Source of the DNA: Ustilago trichophora
Lineage: Eukaryota > Basidiomycota > Ustilaginomycetes > Ustilaginales > Ustilaginaceae
Direction: 5' to 3'
Assembly (NCBI GenBank): GCA_900323505.1
Contig: OOIN01000001.1
Coordinates: 62,001-126,000 of the forward strand
DNA: 64,000 nt
In this document: in pieces, positions 29,001 through 38,199 of the stretch
Layout: each line of letters begins with the position of its first letter
How positions within the stretch are numbered: position 1 is the first letter of the stretch
Position numbers and translations under genes: made by a program
Notes under the pieces: generated by a model
Database searches by the model: none
Told to the model about the DNA's origin: nothing
The model's input: only the letters and a program-made list of their open reading frames with translations

Positions 29001-30524
29001 TCAGAGGGAGACTGGAGCAAGCGGGCGACCATAGTCATCGATGCCAGCCCGTCGCTGACGGAAGCGCCAAGCCACGCAGAGGACGAGCAGGACGAGCTGG
29101 AGCGCGCCTGTCAACACATAGGCGGCTAGCGACGACCAGTCGGTGCCTGGCTGAAGCGCCAACGAGTAGACGAAGACGGCACTGCCGGGCACCTGGAGGC
29201 ACATCATGGGAATGCTGAGACTGCCGACGAGCTTGGTGTGCGCAGTGTAGACGATCTGCGGTAGATACTGTCCGGCGGCAAGCACGGTCGCAGAGCTGCC
29301 AAGGAAGGCGGCCCATCGAGAGACGAGAAGGCGCGAGGAGGGACGGCTCAGGGCAACGGGAGGCATGTTGCCGATGGCCTGCGTCCAGCTGGTAAGAGCA
29401 GAGACTTCCTCTGGTGGTGGGAAAAATTTAGGTGGAAGGGAGCTGACAAGCAGCAAGGTAATGGCGCTGATGAAGATAAAGTGGATCAAGACCACCCATG
29501 CGAGGGCCAGCGCCAGGCTCCATTCCTCGGTGCGACGCTTGCGGGTGCGAAGCGTCCTATGGCCGATCTTGGCTCGCCTCTGGCGTTCGATCCTGCGCAT
29601 TCCACGCGGCGCATTTGAGAGAAGGTCGCGTCGGTTTGATGAGCGAGGGCGATCAGATGCGCCCGCGTCTTGGGTGCCAGGAGCCTTCCACATGGGCCAG
29701 AAGGTGGGGACGAGGCGTGAAAAGGCGCTGCTGCTTACATCGCGCGCAGAGGAAGAGTTGTGATGGTTTGGGTGCAGCAAAGCTTCGGGGTCGTGGTCCT
29801 CATCCTGGTCCTCGTCCTCACCGCCTTCCGAAGAGGTATCATCTCCATTTGGCTGAGCGGAGTTGGTGGCATAGTTCTGAGCAATGTGGCTATCGATTGA
29901 GTCAAGGTCGGAATTGTCCGAACCGACTGATGAGGCATCTTCGACGGCAGCGCCTACGAGGGATCGAGAGGTCTTAGCGGGGGCTGTCAATCTGCCTGTG
30001 CTGTCGGTGCTGTGGGAAAGGAGCTGTCGATCAGCCGCCGCTCTGCGAGCAGCACTGCGAGCCTGAGCACGGACGCGGCGGTCCTGCTGGTCACGCTCGG
30101 GAAGTGCGATAGCACGTTCGTACCTCTGATCAACGGGATAGTAGATGAGGAAGAGGACAAAAACGGAGGCAAACATGAACCACTGCAGACCGACTTGGAA
30201 GATGCCGAGAAGAGACTCGGCGCATTCCCAACTGGGCAGGGAAGGACAGCATCTCACAATGCCCCACTGGAGCGCGACGACGTTGAGGAAGCTGGAGGCG
30301 CTCGAGGTTGCGCCAAGAAGCAAGAACCATGGTGAGAAGCCCTGTGACGACTTGTTGAGGATGATGCGAACGATCTGTGGTAGGTACGACATGACCAGGC
30401 CGACGCACAGGAAAATGGAAAGATAGACGGCCACTGGATCGTGGTGAACATGGCAGCTTCCATCATCATGAACGTTGGCGCTGACCGTTGCGCCAGCCCA
30501 TAGGGATGACAGGGTTGTCTGCAT
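29001..30524 (-). CDS. PQ-loop repeat membrane protein
   Basis: A 507-residue protein with two PQ-loop repeats. The first is GLVMSYLPQIVRIILNKSSQGFS near residue 45; the second is LAAGQYLPQIVYTAHTKLVGS near residue 425. Members of this family (cystinosin, Ypq and related proteins) are seven-helix transporters, often lysosomal or vacuolar, that export amino acids or similar solutes. Here the two halves are separated by a large hydrophilic insert, about residues 140-325, rich in Asp, Ser and basic residues, which is unusual and probably cytosolic and regulatory. The ATG at 30524 gives a short, non-signal N-terminus. The transported solute cannot be inferred. Confidence 0.85.
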   Translation of the reverse strand: MQTTLSSLWAGATVSANVHDDGSCHVHHDPVAVYLSIFLCVGLVMSYLPQIVRIILNKSSQGFSPWFLLLGATSSASSFLNVVALQWGIVRCCPSLPSWECAESLLGIFQVGLQWFMFASVFVLFLIYYPVDQRYERAIALPERDQQDRRVRAQARSAARRAAADRQLLSHSTDSTGRLTAPAKTSRSLVGAAVEDASSVGSDNSDLDSIDSHIAQNYATNSAQPNGDDTSSEGGEDEDQDEDHDPEALLHPNHHNSSSARDVSSSAFSRLVPTFWPMWKAPGTQDAGASDRPRSSNRRDLLSNAPRGMRRIERQRRAKIGHRTLRTRKRRTEEWSLALALAWVVLIHFIFISAITLLLVSSLPPKFFPPPEEVSALTSWTQAIGNMPPVALSRPSSRLLVSRWAAFLGSSATVLAAGQYLPQIVYTAHTKLVGSLSIPMMCLQVPGSAVFVYSLALQPGTDWSSLAAYVLTGALQLVLLVLCVAWRFRQRRAGIDDYGRPLAPVSL

Positions 30525-31314
30525 CCTGGTCGACGGTGGACAAGGTGGTGGTTGACAGGATCTCGTCGTTGGATGATGGGGTTGGATAAGGCCGAGCTTC
30601 CGTCTACTCGGCTACCACCGAAATGCACGCACTTGCTGAGAACTCGAAAGGATCTCCAGACTAGGCGGCTGCGTGTGCTAGTGTCTGCTCCGAGGGTGAA
30701 AGGATGAAAGGATGAAAGGATGAAAGGGTGTGGTGGTGGTGATGTTGGTTGAGGAAAGTGCTGGCGTTGGTAGCGTCAAGGATGAATTCACAGTCCGAAC
30801 GTGAGCACGAAAGAGACAAAAACGAGCGAAAAAAAGGCCCTGCCGGACTTCGCTCACATTTTGATGATGGCGTGCATACTGTAGCGGCACTTGAGCGTTG
30901 CTGGACGCGATTCGTGATTGAGAATTGATTTCGGGACAGGTGCTCTTCATGCAGATGCTCCTGAACAAATTCATCATCTCCTCTCAAAGGAAACAAGGCC
31001 TCCCCGGCTGAAACAGAAGCGCCGAAGCAAAAGAAAGAAGCTCTTCTCAACGCGTTTGCATCGGTCCTTCACAGCGATGCTGCTGCAAGGAAGCTACGTG
31101 TCACAGGGCTCGAACCTGAGTCTGGGATTGTGGCGTTGACGTCGCAAACGTGCATCTGAATTGCATGGTGCCGAGCTGCCGTCCACAACTACCGTACTTG
31201 AATCCAATCACCGCCTGTCCGGTCTGTCTCAGTCCACACGCTGATAGTAAGATCTATAAGGGAAAAACAAATCAGAATAATATATACAATGGCTTGCCTG
31301 ACTGATACCGACCC
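30525..31314. other. Intergenic region
   Basis: Upstream region of the PQ-loop gene. A GGATGAAA tandem repeat of about four units lies near 30700-30733, and a TACTGTA heptamer lies at 30877. No gene is supported. Confidence 0.55.
30700..30733. repeat. GGATGAAA tandem repeat
   Basis: About four copies of an 8-bp unit, followed by a GGTGGT run, in the region upstream of the PQ-loop gene. Confidence 0.7.
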
Positions 31315-31399
31315 GGGGGTTTAGCTCAGTTGGTAGAGCGTTCGCTTAGCATCTTGTCTAATTTGCGAAAGGTCGCGTGTTCGACTCATGCAGTCTCCA
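31315..31399 (+). tRNA. tRNA-Ala(AGC) with a 12-nt intron
   Basis: The sequence folds as a cloverleaf. The acceptor GGGGGTT pairs with AGTCTCC and includes the G3:U70 wobble that marks alanine tRNAs. The D arm is GCTCAGTTGGTAGAGC, the anticodon stem TTCGC/GCGAA, and the T arm GCGTG-TTCGACT-CATGC. The anticodon AGC is at 31348-31350. A 12-nt intron (31352-31363) sits one base after the anticodon, the canonical nuclear position. The mature length is 73 nt with discriminator A, and CCA is not encoded. A T run (31405-31411) six bases downstream fits a Pol III terminator. Confidence 0.93.
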
Positions 31400-31829
31400 T
31401 AACCTTTTTTTGTGCGCTTTATTTTTTAACCTCTTCAAGTCGCATCGGTGGGTCCTCTGCTGAACTTCGGTCTATTCAAATGTGACAGCCTCGTGACCCT
31501 CGAAGGAGCAGCACGAAAAGCGAACAGGGCTGAAAAAATGTAGTACAGTATGTGGGGACTTACTGTATCGCCTCTATGTTGTCTGCTTTCGTCTGCTGTT
31601 CTCGTCCTTCCCGCTCTTCCCTTCAGATTCCCCACCTTTCTTTCCTCTTGTCCTCCATCATCCTGCTCCTTTCCCCACCTTGTCTCTGTCCCTTCCCCCT
31701 TTCTGTGCCGTGGTTTCTGTTCCTAGGTCGTGGTTTCCTCTTCTCTTTTCCCTTTCATCGCTTCATCTGTTCTCAACAACACTCCTCACACCGTGCAAGA
31801 CCACTCACACATTTAAAGAGAGTCGAGGA
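31400..31829. other. Intergenic region upstream of proline dehydrogenase
   Basis: Contains TACAGTA (31544) and TACTGTA (31561) heptamers and a strongly pyrimidine-rich leader (about 31570-31790) before the start codon. Confidence 0.55.
31405..31411 (+). terminator. Pol III terminator T run
   Basis: Seven T residues a few bases after the tRNA-Ala gene, the usual RNA polymerase III stop. Confidence 0.75.
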
Positions 31830-33854
31830 ATGGCGCAAACCCGTCGTATGGCCCAATCCCTGGCTCGATCCTCTGCGTGGCGCTCAGAGTCCTTGAAAAG
31901 CTGCACCAGCAAGCTTGCTTCGCCTAGACCATCTTCAACACGATGGATCAGTGACGCAAACATCGTTGGCAAGCGATGGGCATTCCTCCGCACACATTCT
32001 GCCTTTGCCAATCCGCAAGCTTCGACCGCCAACCGATTCGGCCTGTACGCCCTCCGTGCTGCTCTCGCTGGTTCAGCTTTTACCGTACTTACTTTTTCCT
32101 TCGCAGACCCGCTTCACCTCGACGCCCAGGACCCTTCCAAGTCCAAGTCGCTCGCCCAGGCCCACCGCGAGGATGTGCAGCGCGAGGACGAGACTCATCG
32201 TCCTTACCGCCCGCTTCGTTCTCAGCCCGTTTCGATGCTCCTCACCAACTACGTCGTCTTCACGCTCTGCTCCTTTCCGTCTCTAGCCAAGATCGGTCCC
32301 CAACTTATCGAATGGAGTGCCAACACGCAGCTGCCTCTCGTCTGGACCGTCACCGAGTACATCATTCGTCGCACCTTTTTCCGTCAATTTATCAGCGATG
32401 ATACCGCCGAAGGCTCGCTCCCTTTGCTCTCCTCGCTCTCGCGCGACAATCTGGGTGCCATGCTCAACTTCTCCGTCGAGGTTACTCATGATGGCAAGCC
32501 CGCCAAGGGTTCGGAAGGCGGTGCGGGTCCTAAGTCGGCCGTTCATCGTCCGTTCGTCGATGAGCTCCTGCACAGTATTGACGTCTCGGCCAAGCTCGCA
32601 TCGCTCCCCGCGTCTCACGGTGTCGCTGACAACCAGCAAGCTGCCCAGCTCGCCGTCCGTCCTGACCGATCCGGCAGCACGTTTGTTGCCATCAAGCTTT
32701 CTGGATTGCTCTATGACTCTTCGGTGCTCGAACGCGCCTCTGCTGCCATCGTGCCTCGAGAATGGTTCAGCTCGCCTCCCGAGCCGCTCCCTCCTCTCAG
32801 CATCAACGGCAAGGGCCCCTGTGGTGGTCTCGCCATTCCCGTCGCCGCGCTCCCACCCCAAGATGTCGAAGCGCTCAAGCAGCTCTGGGAAGTCCTTCGA
32901 GAGGTGGCCGAGCGAGCCAAGCAGCACGGCAGTGTTCGCCTCGCTATCGACGCCGAGTACAGCTGGTACCAGCCCGCCATCGATGCCATGTACGAAGCCA
33001 TTGCTGCCGAATACAACCGACCCGCCTCTTCGTCTGACAACGCGCCGCAGGGAAGCATCACCGGCCCTTTGGTCTACAACACGTTCCAAGCCTACCTTCG
33101 CCGAACCCCTTCGCATCTTGCAGCTTCGTTCGAACGCGCCAAGCTCAATGGTTATACGCTTGGTGTTAAGCTCGTCCGAGGCGCTTATGTCGACATTGAG
33201 AACCGAATCTGGTCCGACAAGATCGTTGATGCACCTCCAGTTCCGGGCAAGGGCGCAGACGCACCTGCATACCAGGGCTGGGGCAGTCCCGTTTGGCCCA
33301 ACAAGGACCTCACCGACCGCTGCTACGATGGCTGCGCCATCCGTCTCGTTCAGGAGATCCATGAGGATCTCACCCGCAGCGCCAAGAAGGGAACGCAACC
33401 CAGTCTTGCCGTCGTCTTCGCCAGTCACAACACCCAGTCAGCTCTCAAGGTAATTCGCGAAATGGTCCGTCTCGGCATGGCCAAGCCTGCTCCGGCACTC
33501 TTGCAGGCTACCAAGGATGCCAACCCCGGCATGGACAATGGCGCGCTATCGAAACATGTTCCCTTGGTCAACTTGCAGCTGCAAGACTCGGTACGAGGAC
33601 GCATCTTCTTCGCCCAGCTTTACGGTATGGCTTCGGTCCTCACCGCACGCATCCAAGCCGCTTTTGACCCGACTTCTGGCGGCGTCGGTCCGCACATGGT
33701 GCTCAAATACATCCCCTACGGCCCTCTCGAGCTCACTCTGCCTTACCTGATTCGTCGCGCTCTCGAGAACGGCGACATCATGACCGGTGGTGCAGCCGCT
33801 GAGAAGGCGCTCGTATGGGATGAACTCATGCACCGAATCGGCCTCCGTCGCTGA
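31830..33854 (+). CDS. PUT1: Mitochondrial proline dehydrogenase
   Basis: A 674-residue FAD enzyme that oxidises proline to pyrroline-5-carboxylate, the first step of proline use, passing electrons to the respiratory chain at the mitochondrial inner membrane. The N-terminus (MAQTRRMAQSLARSSAWRSE) is a typical presequence and is followed by a hydrophobic stretch. The TIM-barrel core is clear: RLAIDAEYSWYQPAIDAM, NGYTLGVKLVRGAYVDIENR, VVFASHNTQSALKVI, IFFAQLYGMASVLTARIQ and the terminal KYIPYGPLELTLPYLIRRALEN. The protein is longer than yeast Put1 because of an N-terminal extension and inserts. The ATG at 31830 starts the presequence; the frame is open upstream through the CT-rich leader. No pyrroline-5-carboxylate dehydrogenase gene lies nearby. 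Confidence 0.95.
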   Translation: MAQTRRMAQSLARSSAWRSESLKSCTSKLASPRPSSTRWISDANIVGKRWAFLRTHSAFANPQASTANRFGLYALRAALAGSAFTVLTFSFADPLHLDAQDPSKSKSLAQAHREDVQREDETHRPYRPLRSQPVSMLLTNYVVFTLCSFPSLAKIGPQLIEWSANTQLPLVWTVTEYIIRRTFFRQFISDDTAEGSLPLLSSLSRDNLGAMLNFSVEVTHDGKPAKGSEGGAGPKSAVHRPFVDELLHSIDVSAKLASLPASHGVADNQQAAQLAVRPDRSGSTFVAIKLSGLLYDSSVLERASAAIVPREWFSSPPEPLPPLSINGKGPCGGLAIPVAALPPQDVEALKQLWEVLREVAERAKQHGSVRLAIDAEYSWYQPAIDAMYEAIAAEYNRPASSSDNAPQGSITGPLVYNTFQAYLRRTPSHLAASFERAKLNGYTLGVKLVRGAYVDIENRIWSDKIVDAPPVPGKGADAPAYQGWGSPVWPNKDLTDRCYDGCAIRLVQEIHEDLTRSAKKGTQPSLAVVFASHNTQSALKVIREMVRLGMAKPAPALLQATKDANPGMDNGALSKHVPLVNLQLQDSVRGRIFFAQLYGMASVLTARIQAAFDPTSGGVGPHMVLKYIPYGPLELTLPYLIRRALENGDIMTGGAAAEKALVWDELMHRIGLRR

Positions 33855-34534
33855 CCACCAAACACTGCAGCTCAAAACAGATGACGGAATCTGTGATTCC
33901 GAGCTCTGGCTCTTTTCCTTTCTTTTCTGCTCTCCTCGCCTCACTTTCTCAGACTTCCAAGACCACGCACTCTTTTCATTCTCGTTGATTTTGCAACCCA
34001 ATCGGAGATACCCGGCACGGTGCCTTGCCCTTAACACCAGGCACAATCCCTCAGATTCTGAACTGCCTTCTTACATACCCGGCACGACGCCTTGCCCTTA
34101 ACACCAGGTGTATCTTCCCTTTTATTACTCTTTCTCTCTTTTGTCGCTCGTGTTCGCATGCTCTCTCACTATCAAGGGTTTTCTTTGGCACGCAACACCC
34201 ACAAGGGTCGGCGGTTGCCCCACTTGTCACTCGCATGCATCTTCTCTATATTTGGCAGTACCCACGCATATTCTATCGCATCCATTTGTAACACTAGGTC
34301 GGTCGAGCCACTTAACACATCGACGCATCATTCGTAATGGTATCTCTGAAGTCTCTTGTCTATTAAAATGTGGGTACTTTAGTGTGGCTGGGCATACTCC
34401 TGTATCAAGCGGAAATTTTGAGCCAGCATTTTCCCCATCCTATTCTCGAGACCTCATTTCCTACACTTTACCGTATTTTGTGCTTCGTCCTGGTGACTTG
34501 ACCTGGCTATTTTGAGCAAAAGGGCGTAAATTTA
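33855..34534. other. Intergenic region left of the transposon
   Basis: Contains a 34-bp imperfect direct repeat (34008 and 34075) and an AT-richer stretch up to the transposon. No gene is supported. Confidence 0.6.
34008..34108. repeat. Imperfect 34-bp direct repeat
   Basis: Copies at 34008-34041 and 34075-34108, 67 bases apart, differ only where GT is replaced by AC. Each contains CCTTGCCCTTAACACCAGG. The origin is unknown. Confidence 0.8.
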
Positions 34535-34627
34535 CACCTTTTTCCAAACGAGACCGATAGCCCCCCTGTGCATGACCGATAGCTTGACCAACAGCTCATG
34601 AGGAGACTGATGGAGTTGACCAACAGC
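34535..34627 (+). repeat. Left terminal inverted repeat (93 bp)
   Basis: Pairs with 36015-36107 in reverse complement with three mismatches. It contains four copies of the 10-bp motif GACCRAYAGC, at 34552, 34574, 34586 and 34618; a fifth lies just inside at 34680. Confidence 0.92.
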
Positions 34628-34810
34628 CACCACGACGATCGAGGGTGAGTCACCTTTGACCGTGAGATGCACAGTCCAAGACCAACAGCCCTCCACCCGG
34701 CCAGAGATGTCCATCCACCAATCAAGCATGCCATCACCATCATACCTCCGCTCATCACCACCATCCACCTTCGCTCTTCACCACCAACACCATGTAATGC
34801 CGCTATCACA

Positions 34811-35860
34811 ATGCCACGCCACAGGACCATCACCCTTGAGTTCCGTCAGAAGATTGTGGATGCTGTTTTGCGCGGCGAGTCTTTGTCAGGAATAGCAAAG
34901 AGGTACGAATTTCCTTACTCGTCAGTGTATGGGGTTTGGAAACGATATGAGGAGGTTGGAACCATTGAAGCTGGACAACGAGGAGGGCAGATACGGAAGT
35001 CACGACTGCAGGATGAACATGTCGAGTTCCTCATTGGTGTCCTTGAAGAACGACCCGGCGCAACTCTCAATGAGCTTCGTGACGAGCTCAACGAGCATTG
35101 TGAAGGAGCTACAGATGTCCCTCTTCAGACCATTAGCCGTGCACTGGAGGATCGTGCACGTATGACACTGAAGCGGCTCCATGTCGAGCATGACCGACAC
35201 AACAGTGATGCAACAAGGGCTGCTCGTCAAGAGTATGCTCGTCGCTTTCATCTTGATGGCAAGTCATACTCGGATGCTGTCTTCTTTGATGAAGCCGGAT
35301 TCAACCTGCAGATGACGAGAACACAAGGTCGTGCACCAACAGGAGAGCGTGCTCTTGTGCAGGATCGTCCAGCCAACCGTGGCAGGAACATCTCCCTTCT
35401 TGTTGCTGTTGACAGCACCGGTATCCAAGCTCATCGCACAATCATCGGTGCCTGGAATGCCTCAAAGCTCATCGAATTCTTCAACAAGGCTGTGTTCCCA
35501 ATCTTTGACGGCCAGCAGAAGACATTTGTAATGGACAACGCCCGCTTTCATCACAATCACGGCTTTCTGGACCTTGTTCGTGATCATGGCCACACTGTCG
35601 AGTTTCTACCACCTTACTCGCCTTGGCTCAACATTGCCAAAAACGTCTTCAGCAAGATCAAGCCGATTGTCTCTCGTCAGCAACTTACGGAGCATTCCGG
35701 ACTTGTCAACCTTATCAGCAACACATTGAGCACCGTCACAGGAGACAACTGCAGAGGATGGATCAGGGAGGCAACACGATGGCTGGTTGTTGCAGAGGCC
35801 GGCCATCCACTTGGTCATGATCACGATGCTGCTGCTGCCATTGATCGGTTTGGTCTCTAG
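34811..35860 (+). CDS. Tc1/mariner (IS630-type) transposase, third acid replaced by Lys
   Basis: A 349-residue transposase. The N-terminus has a helix-turn-helix (ITLEFRQKIVDAVLRGESLS, then IAKRYEFPYSSVYGVWKRY) and a second DNA-binding segment with DEHVEFLIGVLEERPGATLNE. The catalytic core shows D160 in VFFDEAGF and D242 in FVMDNARFHH. Thirty-four residues after D242, where the DD34E family has Glu, stands Lys277 (LPPYSPWLNIAKNVFSKIK; codon AAA at 35639-35641). The usual LNPIE/LNPAE is LNIAK here. The frame is otherwise complete with no stop or frameshift. The ATG at 34811 begins the HTH; upstream codons run into the inverted-repeat side. Without the third metal-binding acid this copy should be unable to cut DNA, although it may still bind the ends. 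Confidence 0.88.
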   Translation: MPRHRTITLEFRQKIVDAVLRGESLSGIAKRYEFPYSSVYGVWKRYEEVGTIEAGQRGGQIRKSRLQDEHVEFLIGVLEERPGATLNELRDELNEHCEGATDVPLQTISRALEDRARMTLKRLHVEHDRHNSDATRAARQEYARRFHLDGKSYSDAVFFDEAGFNLQMTRTQGRAPTGERALVQDRPANRGRNISLLVAVDSTGIQAHRTIIGAWNASKLIEFFNKAVFPIFDGQQKTFVMDNARFHHNHGFLDLVRDHGHTVEFLPPYSPWLNIAKNVFSKIKPIVSRQQLTEHSGLVNLISNTLSTVTGDNCRGWIREATRWLVVAEAGHPLGHDHDAAAAIDRFGL

Positions 35861-36014
35861 TTTGTACCTTGTCATCTAGCTTTGGAATTCATTCATTGTT
35901 CATTGCCTTCGGAAGTGTGCTGGTATGTGACAAGCCATCAGTGTGTGCACATGCTATCGGTCTTGAGAAGCAGATCTCACGGTCTTCACAGCAGTGCTGT
36001 TGGTCTACTTGCCA

Positions 36015-36107
36015 GCTGTCGGTCAACTCCATCAGTCTCCTCATGAGCTGTTGGTCAAGCTATTGGTCATGGACAGGGGGGCTATCGGTCTCGTTTGGAA
36101 AAAGGTG
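36015..36107 (-). repeat. Right terminal inverted repeat (93 bp)
   Basis: Reverse complement of the left repeat with three differences. It contains four reverse copies of GACCRAYAGC (36015, 36047, 36059 and 36081); two more lie just inside at 35953 and 35996. Confidence 0.92.
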
Positions 36108-36966
36108 TATAATAAAGCTCAACTCAGTCACTGTTAAAGCTCTGGCCATCTCGGCCCATCGGTGGCCAAATGGCGAGCACACACTCTAAAAAGCCGCGTC
36201 GATCCCGTCTCGGTCGTGACACGGCCAGTCACTCGTCGGTCAATTGTCACTTGAGCGGTCCGACCGTCAGTATGTACACATGTACTGTCCTGTACACTGT
36301 ACGTATGTGGTGGCTAAGTTATCACAACTTTTCGCAGGTGAGCTGCAGTGAATGCCTTTGTCATTGTTCTTCTGTTCTGTTGCGCTGGTTCCGTTTCGCC
36401 CCACGCTGTGGCCTCCGGATGAAGACCTGTGGTTTCAGCGTCACCGAGAGAGAGGGAGAGAGAGTTCACCGAAGTTAGCCACGCACCGATTCCCTGGTAA
36501 GCTATTATCAGCTGCCTGTTGCTGCGAACGTCGGTCCTTGCACGGCGTCCAGCGAGACAATGACAGGATTTCCTTGGGGACTAAAGTACTTGTGACCCTC
36601 ATGGAGACAAGCCTCGCAGCAACAGACAACACACCGCAAGCATACCGATGCTTCCACCTTTGCACCGAGTACCTACCGAATTCACTGGTCTTCCATCACT
36701 TTGCTTCATCGCAAAACTCTATTCATTGGACTCCTCTGGCGCTTGTAGGCCGTTTTGAGCCCCTTCATTCGTTTCGATTCATGCCATGTGACACTGGCTG
36801 TCAAAAGTGGGGGCAACATTGGTATTTCAGTCGACCGGGCGGGCAACATATATGACATCTGGATGCTTGGGTCGAGGTCCCTTTTTGTTTCCCCCGCAAT
36901 CCTCACCGTACAATTCTCTGACACACCTTACCTGTCCGGCCATCCACAGCAGCTCACATATTCATC
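36108..36966. other. Intergenic region right of the transposon
   Basis: The promoter region of the myo-inositol oxygenase gene. A TATATG lies near 36847, about 120 bases before its start, and a GTACTGTCCTGTACA-like partial palindrome near 36291. No gene is supported. Confidence 0.55.
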
Positions 36967-37962
36967 ATGGCACCCATCGCAGTTGACCCTGTCGTGCTAC
37001 CCACTCCGACCGTCAAGGCTGCCGATTCGATCGTGGCCAAAGGCACCGCGATGGACAACATCTCTGACATGGTGGACGAGGTCAACGTCTACCGCGGCAC
37101 TCACCCTGACGCACCTCAGCCTGAGACAGCCGAAGACGAGGCTTGGCGCTCTGAAGGATCGCGCTTCGACTCTGAGAAGGACAAAGCTGACTTCCGCCGC
37201 TACGAAGACGCCCTGGACCACGTCAAGGCTTTTTACAAGACTCAGCACGAGAAGCAGACCGTAGAGTTCAACATCGCAGCCCGTGAGCGCTTCCTCAAGA
37301 ACCACCATGCCAACATGACTGTCTGGGAGGCTATCGAGAAGCTCGACACCCTCGTGGATGAGTCTGACCCCGACACATCACTCTCCCAGATCCAGCATCT
37401 TCTCCAGACTGCCGAAGCGATGCGACGAGACGGCAAGCCAGACTGGATGCAACTCACAGGCCTCATCCACGACCTCGGCAAGCTCCTCTGTTTCTTCGGC
37501 GCCGATGGTCAGTGGGATGTTGTTGGTGACACCTTTGTTGTCGGTTGTGCTCCTGAGGGCACTGTCTACCCGCATACATTCGAGAACAACCCCGACTTCC
37601 ATGATTCGCGCTACAACACCAAATATGGCATCTACGAGCCCAACTGCGGTCTCAAGAACGTCATGCTCAGCTTTGGCCACGATGAGTACCTCTACGAGAT
37701 TGCCAAGCGGGAATCCACTCTCCCACAAGCAGCACTCGACATGATCCGCTATCACAGTTTCTACCCGTGGCACCGAGAAGGCGCTTACCGCCACCTCTGC
37801 GCCCCTGAGGACGAAGATGCCCTCGCCAACGTCCTCGCTTTCAACCCTTACGACCTTTACTCCAAGTCCGACTCGCCTCCTGACCCGGTCGCCCTGCGTC
37901 CTTACTACGAGTGCCTTATCGAGAAGTACTTTGGCGGCAAGGACCGCAAGATCCAGTGGTGA
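36967..37962 (+). CDS. Myo-inositol oxygenase
   Basis: A 331-residue di-iron oxygenase that splits myo-inositol to D-glucuronate, the entry to inositol catabolism, in the cytosol. Family signatures run through most of the protein: FRRYEDALDHVKAFYKTQHEKQT, MTVWEAIEKLDTLVDESDPD, the metal-binding HDLGKL of LTGLIHDLGKLL, DSRYNTKYGIYEPNCGLKNV, SFGHDEYLYE, MIRYHSFYPWHREGAY and FNPYDLYSKSD near the end. The His and Asp ligands visible in HDLGK, GHDEY and YHSFYPWH are intact. The gene is intronless with an ordinary start at 36967. Glucuronate-using genes are not nearby, so a pathway cluster is not indicated. Confidence 0.96.
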   Translation: MAPIAVDPVVLPTPTVKAADSIVAKGTAMDNISDMVDEVNVYRGTHPDAPQPETAEDEAWRSEGSRFDSEKDKADFRRYEDALDHVKAFYKTQHEKQTVEFNIAARERFLKNHHANMTVWEAIEKLDTLVDESDPDTSLSQIQHLLQTAEAMRRDGKPDWMQLTGLIHDLGKLLCFFGADGQWDVVGDTFVVGCAPEGTVYPHTFENNPDFHDSRYNTKYGIYEPNCGLKNVMLSFGHDEYLYEIAKRESTLPQAALDMIRYHSFYPWHREGAYRHLCAPEDEDALANVLAFNPYDLYSKSDSPPDPVALRPYYECLIEKYFGGKDRKIQW

Positions 37963-38199
37963 TCACTTAGCAATTTAGCATTAGAGCCTCGTTCTCCGTC
38001 TCGTCGCATCTACGGGTGAAAATATACCCCTCTGCTCCCATCGACCGCACCCGTTTCCCCCTCAAGTTGTACCCTAGATCATCGTGTCATTCACATCGCA
38101 AGCTTTGCCGTTTCAGAGCCAAATTCTTGTTTCTTCATTGAACATGTGTGGATGTAGAAGCGGCTAATATTACGCGCATGTAAATAGCTCCAAACGTTT

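Larger units (their letters stand above)
34535..36107 (+). mobile_element. Tc1/mariner-type DNA transposon, full length
   Basis: A 1573-bp element bounded by 93-bp terminal inverted repeats that begin CACCTTTTTCC and are flanked by TA on both sides (34533-34534 and 36108-36109), the target duplication of Tc1/mariner elements. One transposase gene lies inside. The two ends match at 90 of 93 positions, which suggests a fairly recent insertion. It sits between proline dehydrogenase and myo-inositol oxygenase and interrupts neither gene. Its GC content and codon use are less biased than those of the neighbours. Confidence 0.92.

Noticed and set aside
23544..31000. A biosynthetic cluster around the Zn2Cys6 regulator
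   Set aside because: The flanking genes encode a small secreted protein, a PQ-loop protein and an MFS exporter. No synthase or tailoring enzyme is present, so a cluster is not supported.
32283..33428. Long frames on both strands inside proline dehydrogenase
   Set aside because: They overlap the conserved PUT1 core in other frames and have no independent support.
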